Origin: Streptomyces flaveus
GTDB taxonomy: Bacteria; Actinomycetota; Actinomycetes; Streptomycetales; Streptomycetaceae
Direction of reading: 5' to 3'
Assembly: GCF_014647675.1 (NCBI RefSeq)
Contig: NZ_BMPQ01000024.1
Coordinates: 37,148-77,081, forward strand
DNA length: 39,934 nucleotides
The notes beneath the pieces are model-generated. The model ran no database searches and was not told the origin of the DNA. It was given only the letters and a program-made list of their open reading frames with translations. The position numbers and the translations under genes were made by a program. Positions 7,559 to 16,121 of this stretch are shown here, piece after piece (position 1 is the stretch's first letter; each line of letters starts with the position of its first letter).

Positions 7559-8812
7559 TCATCCGCCAGGTGACTCGGCGCAGGCTTCGGCCAGTACAGC
7601 GCCCATCTCTGGGACGAGCCCGGCGACAGGGTCGTGGGTCAGCTCTGTCATCCGCAGCTGCCCGCCGACAGTGACGACACCGAGAATGTGCTCGCCTCGC
7701 ATGTGGGTGATCTGCGCGGGGCCCCACAGAGCGGAGAGCGCGTTCATGCTCTGCCGACTCGGGTGTGCGACGCCGAGGTTGGTGATCTGGATGTCGGCTG
7801 CGGTAGCGGCGGTCATCATGGCCTCGGCGTCGCTACAGCTCGTTGGGGGATGCTTTGCGAGAGCCGCGGAACCGGCCTTGAGCGCATCTGGTGTGCGCTG
7901 ACGAGACAGCGATCCGCGGGTATGCCGAGCACTCGTCCAGAAGTCGTTTGCGTCGTGCGCGGCGCTGCCCGTCCGGGCGCCTGTGAACCGGACGACCACT
8001 TCGTCGGACAGGCCGACCGCACGGCGCAGGTCCACCGGGCTCAAGACGCGCACGAACTCGCGCCCTCGTCGGTGGAGTACCACCGTGGCCGCGGCGCAGA
8101 GCGCGGCATGCACGGATGTGCGCTCCAGGCGACAGCGACGGACAAGCCGCGTGGTCAGTCCCCGGTCCAAGGCGAGAGCGTCGACGTGTGGCCTGCGCCC
8201 GGAGAAAGGCAGGAGCTCGCCGACGGCGCTCATGCGCTCGTCATCCTTGCCAGTCGTTCCCGTCGCAGCGTCGCCGGTGTCCGTCGCTCCGCCCACATGG
8301 GCGAGGAGTTCCTCCTGCGCTTGTGGAACGTTGCCTGGGGCCAAATCCTCACAGCTCAGGGCCGCCACCAGGTCCAGCAGAGCCCTCAGGCCGCCGATGC
8401 CGTCGGCGATCTGGTGAGCGAACGTGAGCACTACGGCGCACCCCGACTCTCGTGGGACAAGCACGGCACGTGCCAGAGGGCCTGGTGTCGGGGGGATCGG
8501 CCGCGTCTGTTCGGCGGCGACGACGGATTGCCACGGAGTGCCGTCGGCGGCTGCCTCGAGTGAGAGCGCCCCTTGGGATGCCCGGAACACAGCCTCGGGT
8601 GCGGCGCGATCAACCGCGACCCCGAGCAGCGGATGTCGATCCTGTAACGCCGCCAGCGCCAAAGCCAATGTTGTCGCCGGCACTTGGCGGTTCAGCTCGG
8701 CGACCAGAGAGAACTGGACAGGGTTGCGGTGCATGTAGAAGTCGATGGTTCGCTCGAATGCGCCCAGCGGTCGAACGATGCGGCCTTCTTCGCTCATGGC
8801 CATCGCTGTCAT
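7559..8812 (-). CDS. condensation-fold acyltransferase (PapA5/WES-like)
   Basis: 417 residues related to the chloramphenicol-acetyltransferase/condensation superfamily. The active-site motif is FAHQIADG (His133, Asp137, Gly138), which matches HHxxxDG with the non-essential first His replaced by Ala. A later ITNLGVAHPSRQ segment sits where the second conserved motif of PapA5-type transferases is found. Members acylate alcohols, amines or carrier-bound peptides; the partners here are unknown, and no NRPS or PKS gene is nearby. The start is ambiguous: ATG 8812 is favoured, with ATG 8803 and 8797 also possible. By eye its G+C is near 65%, lower than its neighbours. It lies between gene debris on both sides, which supports horizontal acquisition. 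Confidence 0.75.
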   Translation of the reverse strand: MTAMAMSEEGRIVRPLGAFERTIDFYMHRNPVQFSLVAELNRQVPATTLALALAALQDRHPLLGVAVDRAAPEAVFRASQGALSLEAAADGTPWQSVVAAEQTRPIPPTPGPLARAVLVPRESGCAVVLTFAHQIADGIGGLRALLDLVAALSCEDLAPGNVPQAQEELLAHVGGATDTGDAATGTTGKDDERMSAVGELLPFSGRRPHVDALALDRGLTTRLVRRCRLERTSVHAALCAAATVVLHRRGREFVRVLSPVDLRRAVGLSDEVVVRFTGARTGSAAHDANDFWTSARHTRGSLSRQRTPDALKAGSAALAKHPPTSCSDAEAMMTAATAADIQITNLGVAHPSRQSMNALSALWGPAQITHMRGEHILGVVTVGGQLRMTELTHDPVAGLVPEMGAVLAEACAESPGG

Positions 8813-8953
8813 CCTCGCGACAGTCCTTTCGTCTCGTAGGGGTCGGACAGCTTGTTCCGCAGCGGCACTGTGACCGCCATGGCCGACAGTTCGGCGGTGA
8901 CGACCCAGGTGCAGGAGGGCCACCCTTCTCCCTGCGTCTTCAAGCGACAGTAC

Positions 8954-8966
8954 GTCACTCAGTGAC
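8954..8966. promoter_or_regulatory. 13-base palindrome upstream of the acyltransferase gene
   Basis: GTCACT-C-AGTGAC is a perfect inverted repeat, 142 bases before the acyltransferase start, in the span 8813-8995 that otherwise holds no gene. It is a candidate operator; no regulator gene is adjacent. Confidence 0.3.
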
Positions 8967-8995
8967 AAAACGCGAACACGCAGACCTGAAATGCT

Positions 8996-9169
8996 TCAGT
9001 TCCGGGATGACCGAGCAGCAAGAGCAACCGCTTGACTGCGTACGGAGTTCAGGATCCTGCAGTCCGCCCGCTGTTCGCCGGTGACGATCAGGGACGGCGG
9101 GCGACAGCGGCCGTCGGCGCTCAGGCGGAGCTTGCTGGTGAGCCCGCCGCGAGCGGCCCAGGCCACCGA
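8996..9169 (-). pseudogene. IS5-family-like transposase fragment
   Basis: The minus frame reads WAARGGLTSKLRLSADGRC followed by RPPSLIVTGEQRADCR. This matches the conserved first catalytic segment of IS5-type DDE transposases (typically RGGLTTKIHLAxDGRGRPL...VTxGQxxD). Only about 40 residues of similarity remain, followed by unrelated residues and a stop. No start codon, inverted terminal repeats or remaining catalytic segments are visible, so it is a dead remnant. It lies four bases from the stop of the membrane-protein gene at 9174 and marks one border of the acyltransferase segment. Confidence 0.6.
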
Positions 9170-9173
9170 GGGG

Positions 9174-9827
9174 TCAGCCCGTCCCGCCGTCGAGCAGCCA
9201 GTGGTAGCGCAGTCGCAGCGCCCGCTCCGTGCTGGCCGCCGCAGTGACGAGCCCGATCACGGTGTTGCCCCAGGCCGGCAGATCGATGGGCGAGGTGAAG
9301 GTCCCGACGTACTGGGCGAGGCCCTCCGGTGCCCGGGTGACCTGTTCGGCGAGCTGAAGGATCAGGAGAACCAGGCCGATGACGAGCACGATCCGCGAGA
9401 GGAAACCGATCCCGCGGCTCAGTACGGGATGCGCGCGGTCGAGGCGCGCGCGGCGCCCCTCGGCGGAGGCGGGGTCCGGGACGAGTGTGAACTCGGCCCC
9501 CTCGGCGGTGACGTAGTGACAGCGCTTGAGCCCGAAGCCGCTCGCCCTTACCTCGACGGTGCCGCCCGGGACGGGGAAGACGGCAGGGACTCTGGACTCG
9601 GCGTGATGCCTGCCATCGAGGTACAGGTGGGCCTTGACGTAGCCCTCCGACTGATTCTGATGCCTGACGTCGACGGCGTAGAGCGTCTGCCGGCCGTCGT
9701 CGTGCGTCAGCCGAAGATGGAACAGTGCGCGGGTAAGCATCTGCCACCAGCGGAAACGCTTCAACGCTCGCCCGTCCCCGGGCTTGACCCGCTGCACGGC
9801 CCGACGATGCCGCCACTCCTTGAGCAT
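9174..9827 (-). CDS. conserved-looking membrane protein of unknown function
   Basis: 217 residues. A basic N terminus (MLKEWRHRRAV) leads into a soluble beta-rich region of about 140 residues with motifs such as LYAVDVRHQNQSEGYVKAHL and VPGGTVEVRASGFGLKRC. A strong membrane span follows (about 150-175, IVLVIGLVLLILQLAEQ), then a weaker one (about 190-207). The tail ends ALRLRYHWLLDGGTG. I do not recognise the family. The start is ATG at 9827 with GGAGGAGAG just upstream. Only 13 bases separate it from the stop of the peptidase gene at 9841, so the two are probably cotranscribed. Confidence 0.75.
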   Translation of the reverse strand: MLKEWRHRRAVQRVKPGDGRALKRFRWWQMLTRALFHLRLTHDDGRQTLYAVDVRHQNQSEGYVKAHLYLDGRHHAESRVPAVFPVPGGTVEVRASGFGLKRCHYVTAEGAEFTLVPDPASAEGRRARLDRAHPVLSRGIGFLSRIVLVIGLVLLILQLAEQVTRAPEGLAQYVGTFTSPIDLPAWGNTVIGLVTAAASTERALRLRYHWLLDGGTG

Positions 9828-9840
9828 GCCTCTCCTCCCG

Positions 9841-11331
9841 TTACTTGCTGGGCTCCGCGGCACAGGCGAGGTCCTGCGACGGGCGCTGCCCGGTGGTCAG
9901 GAACGCCGTCACCGCGTCGTTCGCGCACGTGTTGACACCGAACGGATAGACGCCGTGCCCGCCCTGGTCGGCCGTCACCATGGTGGCCCGCTTGCCGAAC
10001 GCCCGCCGCAGCTCCCGGGCGCCGGCCAGGGGTGTCCCCGGGTCGCGCTCGTTCTGCACCATGAGCACGTTCGAGGGGCCCCGGTCACCGATGCGCACCG
10101 GCGGCTCGCCCCGCTCGTCCGGCCAGAACGCGCACGGTCCGATGCCGGCCGAGGACCCGCCCAGCATCGGGTACTTCAGCCGGTCGACCGCGACATCGCG
10201 CTGATACTCCCGGACCGTCTCCGGCCAGCGCGAATCACCACAGATCACATAGAAACGCGCGGCCATGGAGTTCTCCATGTCCTCCATCGACGGCGGAGTG
10301 TCGGGCGGCAGCGGCCGGTCCTTGTCGAGCGCCTGCCACATCTCGGCCACCGAGGGCATGGACGCGTCGCTGTAGAGGCGGTCGAAGGTGAGCCCGCGGA
10401 ACAGCGTCCCGTCGATGCCCCGGACCGGCTTCGCGTCCAGCCGCTTGGCGAGTTCGAAGAACTTCGCGGTCACCTGCCGCACTGTGGTGCCCAGACCGTA
10501 CTCGGGGTGCGCGGCGGCGAACGCCGCGAAGTCCGGGAACCGGTCCTCCAATCCACGGGCCAGCAACCGCATGGCCGTGACGTCGTAACCGCCGGGGCCC
10601 AGGTTGCTGTCGAGCACGACCCGGTCGCTGCGCCCCGGGAACAGCGTCGTGTACACCGCACCGAGGTAGGAGCCGTAGGACCCACCGAGGTACGAGAGCT
10701 TCGGCTCGCCCAGCGCCTCCCGGATGCTGTCCATGTCGCGCGCGGTGTTCGCGGTGGTGGTGTGCGGCAGCATCGAGGCCGTCTTCGAGGTGGCGCACTG
10801 CTCGGCGATGGTCCGCGCGCTGCCGGCCTGCCGCGCGACATCGGCCGCGTTGTGCGCGTACGGCGGCAGATTGCCGCGGTTGCGTTGTGCCAGTGTCAGA
10901 TCGCAGGTCACCGGCGCGCTGCGACCGGTGCCGCGCGGGTCGAAGCCGATCACGTCGTAGGAGTCCAGCACTTCCTGCGGCAGCTTTGAAGCGGCGAGAA
11001 CGGCCGGGTAGCCGAGTCCTGTGATGCCGGGGCCGCCTGGATTGGTCAGCAGCACGCCGCGGCGCTGCGACGGATCCTCGCTCGCCAGCCGGGAGATCGC
11101 GATCTCGATCTGCCGGCCGCCGGGATTGCGGTAGTCCAGCGGAACTTCGAGTGTCGAGCACTCCAGACGGGGTGAGTCGGCCTTCTCCGAGCACGGGCCC
11201 CACCGCAGGGTGTTCGGCGTCGCCACCGTGTCCGGCGTCGCCACCGACACTCCCGGAGTCACGGTCAGCGCCGCCGCGGTCACCGTCACCACGGTGACGG
11301 CGAGGGCGACGGACAAGGTCTTTTTGTGCAT
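9841..11331 (-). CDS. secreted tripeptidyl aminopeptidase-type alpha/beta hydrolase
   Basis: 496-residue exported serine peptidase of the Streptomyces Tap family, which removes N-terminal tripeptides from extracellular proteins. A Sec signal peptide covers about residues 1-31 (MHKKTLSVALAVTVVTVTAA onward). The catalytic triad is visible: Ser218 in GGSYGS, Asp430 in NERDPGTP and His459 in DQGGHGVYP. The oxyanion-hole motif NPGGPG is near residue 98, and GFDPRGTG near 129. The C-terminal part matches the TAP-like domain. The start is ATG at 11331 with GGAGGA six bases upstream, which excludes the longer frame. The downstream gene at 9174 is probably in the same transcript. Which of several Streptomyces Tap paralogues it is cannot be told. 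Confidence 0.92.
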   Translation of the reverse strand: MHKKTLSVALAVTVVTVTAAALTVTPGVSVATPDTVATPNTLRWGPCSEKADSPRLECSTLEVPLDYRNPGGRQIEIAISRLASEDPSQRRGVLLTNPGGPGITGLGYPAVLAASKLPQEVLDSYDVIGFDPRGTGRSAPVTCDLTLAQRNRGNLPPYAHNAADVARQAGSARTIAEQCATSKTASMLPHTTTANTARDMDSIREALGEPKLSYLGGSYGSYLGAVYTTLFPGRSDRVVLDSNLGPGGYDVTAMRLLARGLEDRFPDFAAFAAAHPEYGLGTTVRQVTAKFFELAKRLDAKPVRGIDGTLFRGLTFDRLYSDASMPSVAEMWQALDKDRPLPPDTPPSMEDMENSMAARFYVICGDSRWPETVREYQRDVAVDRLKYPMLGGSSAGIGPCAFWPDERGEPPVRIGDRGPSNVLMVQNERDPGTPLAGARELRRAFGKRATMVTADQGGHGVYPFGVNTCANDAVTAFLTTGQRPSQDLACAAEPSK

Positions 11332-11601
11332 CGGGTGTCCTCCTGAAGGGCGCGTACGGGGCGCCGGATTGGGCGGGCATGGGACGGCCCCGCCGCTGAG
11401 CGGACTTGCCGAAGTCCGGTGCGGTACGGGGCCCTTGTCCCGGCACGTGGACGAGTCTGTCCGTGCGGGCGCAGCCGGCACATCAGCCCCGCGGCTCGAA
11501 CCGTCTTCGACGAGGGGCGAGGCGGTGACTCGACTCTGGTCTAGGGCCGCCTCAGCCCCCGGTCTGACTCACCGGCCGTACGGTGTCGCGACAATGGCCA
11601 G

Positions 11602-12786
11602 GTGAATACAGACGTCGCGCCACGGCTCGGGTGGTGGCAGCAGACCTGGCGACTGGTGGCGGCCGCGGCAGTGGGCATCCCCCTCTGGCTCTCCATCGGC
11701 GTGCTGCTGCGGGAGCAGACGGGCGAAACGGGCCCGTGGTTCGTCATCGGTGATCCGCTGGTGGCTCTTTGCTGCCTGACGGCGCTCGTGTGGCGGCGGC
11801 GGTTCCCGCTCGCCGTCGCCCTGACGGTCGCGATCGCCTCGACCGCGTCGGCGCTCGCCTCCGGCGCCGCGTTTCTGGCGCTGGTCTCGATCTCCACTCG
11901 TCGCCGTCCGGTGGAGATCGGGGCCGTCGGGCTGGTCTTCGTGACCGCGTCACAGTTCGCCGGCGGGTTCTACCCGGTACGGAGCTCGTCCGCCTCCTTA
12001 TGGCTCCAGCTCGCGTTCCCGGTACTGATCGCGGGCATCGCGGCGGCCGTGGGCATGGCCATCGGCGCGCGCCGTGTCGAAGTGCGGTCCTTGCGCGACC
12101 GGGCGGAGAGCGCGGAACGGGAACAGACCGCACGAGCGGCACAGGCACGGGCCCTTGAACGCAACCGGATCGCCCGCGAAATGCACGACGTACTCGCGCA
12201 CCGGATCTCCCTGGTCGCCATGCAGGCCGGAGTGCTGGACCACCGCAGCGGCGGCCTCACAGCCGAGGAGAACCGCGTACTGGTCCGCGGCATCGCCGAC
12301 GGCTCCCACCAAGCCCTGGAAGAACTACGGGATGTCCTCGGTGTACTCCGCGCCGACCCGGGCCGCCCGGAGCCACCCCAACCCGACTTCGACCGAATTC
12401 CCGACCTGGTGGCCGAGGCCCACACCTCCGGACTGGACGTCACGCTCACCACCACCGTGACGGGAACACCGTCCGACGCCGTCGGACGAACCTGCTACCG
12501 GATCGTCCAGGAAGGACTGACCAACGCCGCCAAACACGCTCCCGGCGCACACATACACATCACCCTCGAAGGAACAGCCGGCAGCGAACTCAACCTCAGC
12601 GTCCTCAATTCCCCCGCCACCACAGCAATCACCCAACCACCGGCATCGGGATTCGGCCTGCTCGGCCTCACCGAACGCATCACCCTCGCCGGCGGAAAAC
12701 TCAACCACCACCCCACCCCCGACAACGGCTACCTCCTCACCGCGCAACTACCCTGGCCGAACCCCACCCACGAAACGAGAACCTGA
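11602..12786 (+). CDS. NarL-family sensor histidine kinase
   Basis: 394 residues. Four to five predicted membrane helices fill residues 15-155, with only short loops outside, so any stimulus is probably sensed in or at the membrane. The HisKA_3 dimerisation helix is ERNRIAREMHDVLAHRISLV with phospho-acceptor His195. The ATPase domain shows the N box RIVQEGLTNAAKHA (near 305) and the G box SGFGLLGLTERI (near 350). The start is GTG at 11602; no good ribosome site precedes it. The response-regulator gene begins immediately after its stop. The second half of the coding strand is markedly C-rich and G-poor compared with the first half. The 270-bp gap to the divergent peptidase gene must hold both promoters; none is clear. 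Confidence 0.92.
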   Translation: MNTDVAPRLGWWQQTWRLVAAAAVGIPLWLSIGVLLREQTGETGPWFVIGDPLVALCCLTALVWRRRFPLAVALTVAIASTASALASGAAFLALVSISTRRRPVEIGAVGLVFVTASQFAGGFYPVRSSSASLWLQLAFPVLIAGIAAAVGMAIGARRVEVRSLRDRAESAEREQTARAAQARALERNRIAREMHDVLAHRISLVAMQAGVLDHRSGGLTAEENRVLVRGIADGSHQALEELRDVLGVLRADPGRPEPPQPDFDRIPDLVAEAHTSGLDVTLTTTVTGTPSDAVGRTCYRIVQEGLTNAAKHAPGAHIHITLEGTAGSELNLSVLNSPATTAITQPPASGFGLLGLTERITLAGGKLNHHPTPDNGYLLTAQLPWPNPTHETRT

Positions 12787-13464
12787 GTGGATACCGATCG
12801 GGAGCCGGTGCGTGTCGTCATCGTCGACGACGAACAGCTGGTGCGCATGGCGCTGCGGCTCGTCATCGACGGCGAACCGGACCTGACCGTCGTCGCGGAA
12901 GCGGCCGACGGCGACGCCGCGCTCACCGTGGTGGACGAACAGCGGCCGGACGTCGTACTGATGGACGTACGCATGCCAGGCCGCGACGGTCTTAGTACGA
13001 CCCGGGAACTCCTCACCCGCCCGGCGCCGCCACGGGTGCTCATGCTGACCACCTTCGACTCCGACGACCTGGTGCTCGGCTCCCTGCGCGCCGGAGCACT
13101 CGGCTTCGTCCTCAAAGACACCCAACCCCCACAGATCCTCGAGGCGGTACGAACCGTCGCGAACGGCAACCCCGTGCTGTCCCCCGCGGCCACGGCACGA
13201 GTGATCGCCGCAGCCACCGGCCCACAGTCCGCTCACGCCCGCAGCTCATCCCGCGAAGCCGCACGGAACCAGCTGTCCACACTGACCGAACGAGAACTCC
13301 AAACCGCCCGGGCCATCGCCGACGGGCTGGGCAACCCGGAGATCGCCCAGCGACTGCACATCAGCATCGCGACCGTCAAAGCACACGTAGGCAGCCTGTT
13401 CGCCAAGCTGGCGGTCGAGAACCGGGTCCAGATCGCACTCCTGGTCCGCGACGCGGAGGAATGA
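12787..13464 (+). CDS. NarL/FixJ-family response regulator
   Basis: 225 residues. The receiver domain (about 8-125) has the acidic pair Asp14/Asp15, phospho-acceptor Asp60 in VLMDVRMPG and Lys110 in GFVLKDT. A LuxR-type helix-turn-helix occupies about 160-222 (LTERELQTARAIADGLGNPE, then IATVKAHVGSLFAKL). It is the cognate partner of the kinase upstream: its GTG start follows that gene's TGA without any gap, so translation is coupled. The targets are unknown; the divergent peptidase gene and the unit itself are the obvious candidates. A rhomboid-gene fragment lies downstream. Confidence 0.93.
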   Translation: MDTDREPVRVVIVDDEQLVRMALRLVIDGEPDLTVVAEAADGDAALTVVDEQRPDVVLMDVRMPGRDGLSTTRELLTRPAPPRVLMLTTFDSDDLVLGSLRAGALGFVLKDTQPPQILEAVRTVANGNPVLSPAATARVIAAATGPQSAHARSSSREAARNQLSTLTERELQTARAIADGLGNPEIAQRLHISIATVKAHVGSLFAKLAVENRVQIALLVRDAEE

Positions 13465-13669
13465 CCAGCCTGGCGCGGAGGGTGCCCACGCTGCTCCGAG
13501 GCGGCGCGTCGCGGAGCCGCTGATCACAGTGCCGGAACCGTCCTGGTCCGGTGGTAGCGCAGCCACAAGGGACGTGCACCCCAAAGGGGCTGTTCGAGCA
13601 GTAGATGATGGTCGCGGTGGCGGTCACGTGGGCGCTGGACTGGCGCCTTGCAAACCACTCATCTCGTCC

Positions 13670-13870
13670 CACCACGGCCCCTACCGTCACGCGCCCGGCG
13701 CCGGCGTCTCCGAGGCCGGCACCGTCGCCTACGTCGCCCATGTCGTCGGCTTCGTGGCAGGCATGCTCCTCGCCTGGCCCCTGCGCCCGGGCACCCCGCC
13801 ACCACCGGAGCCGCGCGGCCTGCTGTGGGGCAGGCAGGCCCGGCCGCGGCAGACCTGGAGACCTCGCTAG
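13670..13870 (+). pseudogene. 3' fragment of a rhomboid-family intramembrane protease gene
   Basis: The plus frame ending in TAG at 13868-13870 encodes SEAGTVAYVAHVVGFVAGML followed by LAWPLRPG. This is the last catalytic helix of rhomboid proteases (AHxxGFxxGM, with the active-site His) plus a proline-rich tail. The GxSG serine helix and all earlier membrane helices are missing, and upstream of about 13670 the frame loses any resemblance, so the gene is truncated. Its stop shares the CTAG at 13867-13870 with the convergent hemE stop, which suggests this was an intact neighbour of hemE. The stretch 13465-13669 shows nothing I can assign. Confidence 0.6.
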
Positions 13871-14937
13871 CGGGCGGTGTGCGTGTGGACGTACTCCGTG
13901 AGCCGGGTCAGCGCGTCCGGGTCCGTGCTGGGCAGGACGCCGTGGCCGAGGTTGAAGATGTGGCCCTCCAGGCCCGCGGCGGCGTCGAGGATCTCCTGCG
14001 TCTTGGTCTCGACGGCCTCGGTGGTGGAGAAGAGGACCGCCGGGTCGAGGTTGCCCTGGAGTGCCTTGCCCGGGCCGACGCGGCGCGCGGCCTCGTCGAG
14101 CGGGACGCGCCAGTCGACGCCGACGACGTCCGCGCCGGCCTCGCCCAGCAGGCCCAGCAGTTCACCGGTGCCGACTCCGAAGTGGATGCGCGGGACGCCG
14201 TACGACTTCACGGCCTCGAAGACCTTCGTGGAGGCGGGCATGACGGAGCGCCGGTAGTCGGCCGGTGCCAGGGCGCCGACCCACGAGTCGAAGAGCTGCA
14301 CGGCCGAGGCGCCCGCCTCGATCTGCACCTTCAGGAAGGCGGCTGTGATCTCCGCGAGCCGGTCGAGCAGTTCGGCCCACAGCTGCGGGTCGCCGTACAT
14401 GAGGGCCTTGGTGTGCTCGTGGTTGCGGGACGGGCCGCCCTCCACGAGGTAGCTGGCGAGCGTGAACGGCGCGCCGGCGAAGCCGATGAGCGGGGTCTCG
14501 CCGAGTTCGGCGGTGAGCAGACCGATGGCCTCGGTGACGTACGCGACGTCCTCGGGCGTCAGGTCGCGCAGCTGCGCGAGGTCCGCGCGGGAGCGTATCG
14601 GCTTCTCGACGACCGGGCCGACGCCCGGCTTGATGTCGAGGTCGACACCGATGGCCTTGAGGGGGACCACGATGTCGCTGAAGTAGATCGCTGCGTCCAC
14701 GTTGTGCCGGCGCACCGGCTGCAGCGTGATCTCGGCGACCAGCTCGGGCCGCATGCACGACTCGAGCATGGGAATGCCCTCGCGCACCTTGCGGTACTCG
14801 GGCAGCGAACGCCCGGCCTGCCGCATGAACCACACCGGCGTATGCGGCACGGGTTCACGCCTGCACGCCTTGAGGAAGGTGGAGTCGTACGCGGCTGTCG
14901 GCTGCTGCTTGCCCATGGGGCGGTCGTTGGCGCTCAC
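13867..14937 (-). CDS. hemE: uroporphyrinogen decarboxylase
   Basis: 356 residues, the usual length. It converts uroporphyrinogen III to coproporphyrinogen III in cytoplasmic heme synthesis. The signature PVWFMRQAGRSLPEYRK contains the substrate-binding arginines (Arg39, Arg43). Asp88 in YFSDI corresponds to the catalytic aspartate, and the second signature is GFAGAPFTLASYLVEGG. The start is GTG at 14937, giving MSANDRP. No Shine-Dalgarno is present; GAGACT sits seven bases upstream, which fits a leaderless transcript with a weak -10. An upstream in-frame ATG is less likely. It diverges from the DUF3000 gene across 160 bp. Confidence 0.96.
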   Translation of the reverse strand: MSANDRPMGKQQPTAAYDSTFLKACRREPVPHTPVWFMRQAGRSLPEYRKVREGIPMLESCMRPELVAEITLQPVRRHNVDAAIYFSDIVVPLKAIGVDLDIKPGVGPVVEKPIRSRADLAQLRDLTPEDVAYVTEAIGLLTAELGETPLIGFAGAPFTLASYLVEGGPSRNHEHTKALMYGDPQLWAELLDRLAEITAAFLKVQIEAGASAVQLFDSWVGALAPADYRRSVMPASTKVFEAVKSYGVPRIHFGVGTGELLGLLGEAGADVVGVDWRVPLDEAARRVGPGKALQGNLDPAVLFSTTEAVETKTQEILDAAAGLEGHIFNLGHGVLPSTDPDALTRLTEYVHTHTAR

Positions 14938-15084
14938 GCCAAAAAGTCTCGCACGCCGCACGGAGCGCCCCGTACCGCCCATGGCCACACCCGGCCGCGG
15001 TCACAAACACAGCGAAACCGAGTCGTTCCCGCCCAACCGCCGGTGGCACGGGTGTCTCTCCCTGCGCGAAGCCTTCGTTCCCCT

Positions 15085-15098
15085 TAACCTTCCCCGCA
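15085..15098 (+). promoter_or_regulatory. leaderless promoter of the DUF3000 gene
   Basis: TAACCT matches the actinomycete -10 consensus TANNNT and ends seven bases before ATG 15098, the spacing at which transcription starts on the A of the ATG. No ribosome site precedes this ATG. No good -35 is seen. Confidence 0.5.
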
Positions 15099-15793
15099 TG
15101 GCTGCGGCTCAAGGACGACTGTCGGACGGCGCTGGCGGGATGGACGACGCCAAGGAAGCCGAGGACTCCAAGGAAGCCAAGGAAGGGGAGCGGAAGGGCG
15201 CGGACGCGGCTCCGCTGCCCTTCCGTACGGCCGTCGACGCGTTCGGCACGGCCCAGCTGCGGCCGGAGATCGAGATCGAGCCAACCCGGCCGCCGCAGCG
15301 GCTCGCCCCGTTCGCGTACGCGCTGGAAGCCGCGGTCGTCGACGGCGACGACGACCTCGCGGACGGCCGGCTCATCCTCCTCCACGACCCCGCCGGACAC
15401 GAGGCCTGGCAGGGATCGTTCCGTCTGGTCACGCTCGTACGCGCGGAACTGGAACCGGAGATGGCCGCCGACCCGCTGCTCCCCGACGTCTGCTGGTCCT
15501 GGCTGACGGGCGCGCTCCAGGCCCGCGGCCTGTCGTACGGCGAACCCGGCGGCACCGTCACCCGCGCAAGCTCCCACTACTTCGGCGGCCTCTCGGAACG
15601 CCGGCCCAACTCCCAGATCGAGATCCGCGCCTCCTGGACCCCCCGTGAGGGCCTCGGCGGCGTCCCGGACACGGCCTCCCACCTCGCCGCCTGGTGCGAC
15701 CTGCTGTGCCAGGTCGCGGGCCTGCCGCCGGCCACCCCGGGTGACTCCTCGGTCGTGACCCTCCCTCAGCGACGCGGCCCTCAGTCCCGCTGA
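15098..15793 (+). CDS. DUF3000 family protein
   Basis: 231 residues. An N-terminal acidic/lysine-rich low-complexity segment (about 1-45, rich in DAKEAEDSKEAKEGERKG) precedes a conserved actinobacterial domain. That domain includes LPFRTAVDAFGTAQLRPEIE, LAPFAYALEAAV, VCWSWLTGALQARGLSYGE and SHLAAWCDLLCQVAGLPP. Function is unknown; this family is found next to hemE in streptomycetes, as here. The ATG at 15098 fits a leaderless promoter; ATG 15140 is an alternative internal start. Three degenerate 15-base tandem repeats (unit ATCCCGCTGAGC...) run across and past its stop codon, 15783-15827. Confidence 0.88.
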   Translation: MAAAQGRLSDGAGGMDDAKEAEDSKEAKEGERKGADAAPLPFRTAVDAFGTAQLRPEIEIEPTRPPQRLAPFAYALEAAVVDGDDDLADGRLILLHDPAGHEAWQGSFRLVTLVRAELEPEMAADPLLPDVCWSWLTGALQARGLSYGEPGGTVTRASSHYFGGLSERRPNSQIEIRASWTPREGLGGVPDTASHLAAWCDLLCQVAGLPPATPGDSSVVTLPQRRGPQSR

Positions 15794-16121
15794 GCCCAAT
15801 CCCGCCGAGCCTCATCCCGCTGAGCACAGCCCACCGGGCAACCCCTTCGCGTTCGCCACCGGCCGCTCACCCACACGCTCTAATCTCTTTATCGATACGA
15901 CCACTTTCAGCCGCGTAACGAAGCGGAGTGAACTCGTTCGATCTTCGGGTGATCGACAGCCTGTCCGAATTGCACGGATTGTTACTCACCAAATCGTGAT
16001 CATTCTCTAAAGGCAGACGGGTTTAGTGCCGAAGACCTCTGTGACCTTGAAAGCACGGTTTCCCCCCGGCTCCCTCCCCAGAGCCGGCGCCGTCTCACAC
16101 CCCCCACCCCCAGGAGGCCTG
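15794..16121. other. 328-bp intergenic region before the orphan regulator
   Basis: After the tandem repeats, the segment from about 15880 to 16025 is noticeably A+T-richer and should hold the promoter of the gene at 16122. It includes TTGCAC near 15972. No gene or strong palindrome is seen. An in-frame GTG at 16026 could extend the regulator N-terminally, but it has no ribosome site and the added residues are proline-rich. Confidence 0.35.

Noticed and set aside
13376..13741. Minus-strand frame ending in LWLRYHR, slightly like the tail of the membrane protein at 9174
   Set aside because: The similarity is about six residues and lies in a different frame from the rest; not enough to claim a paralogous remnant.
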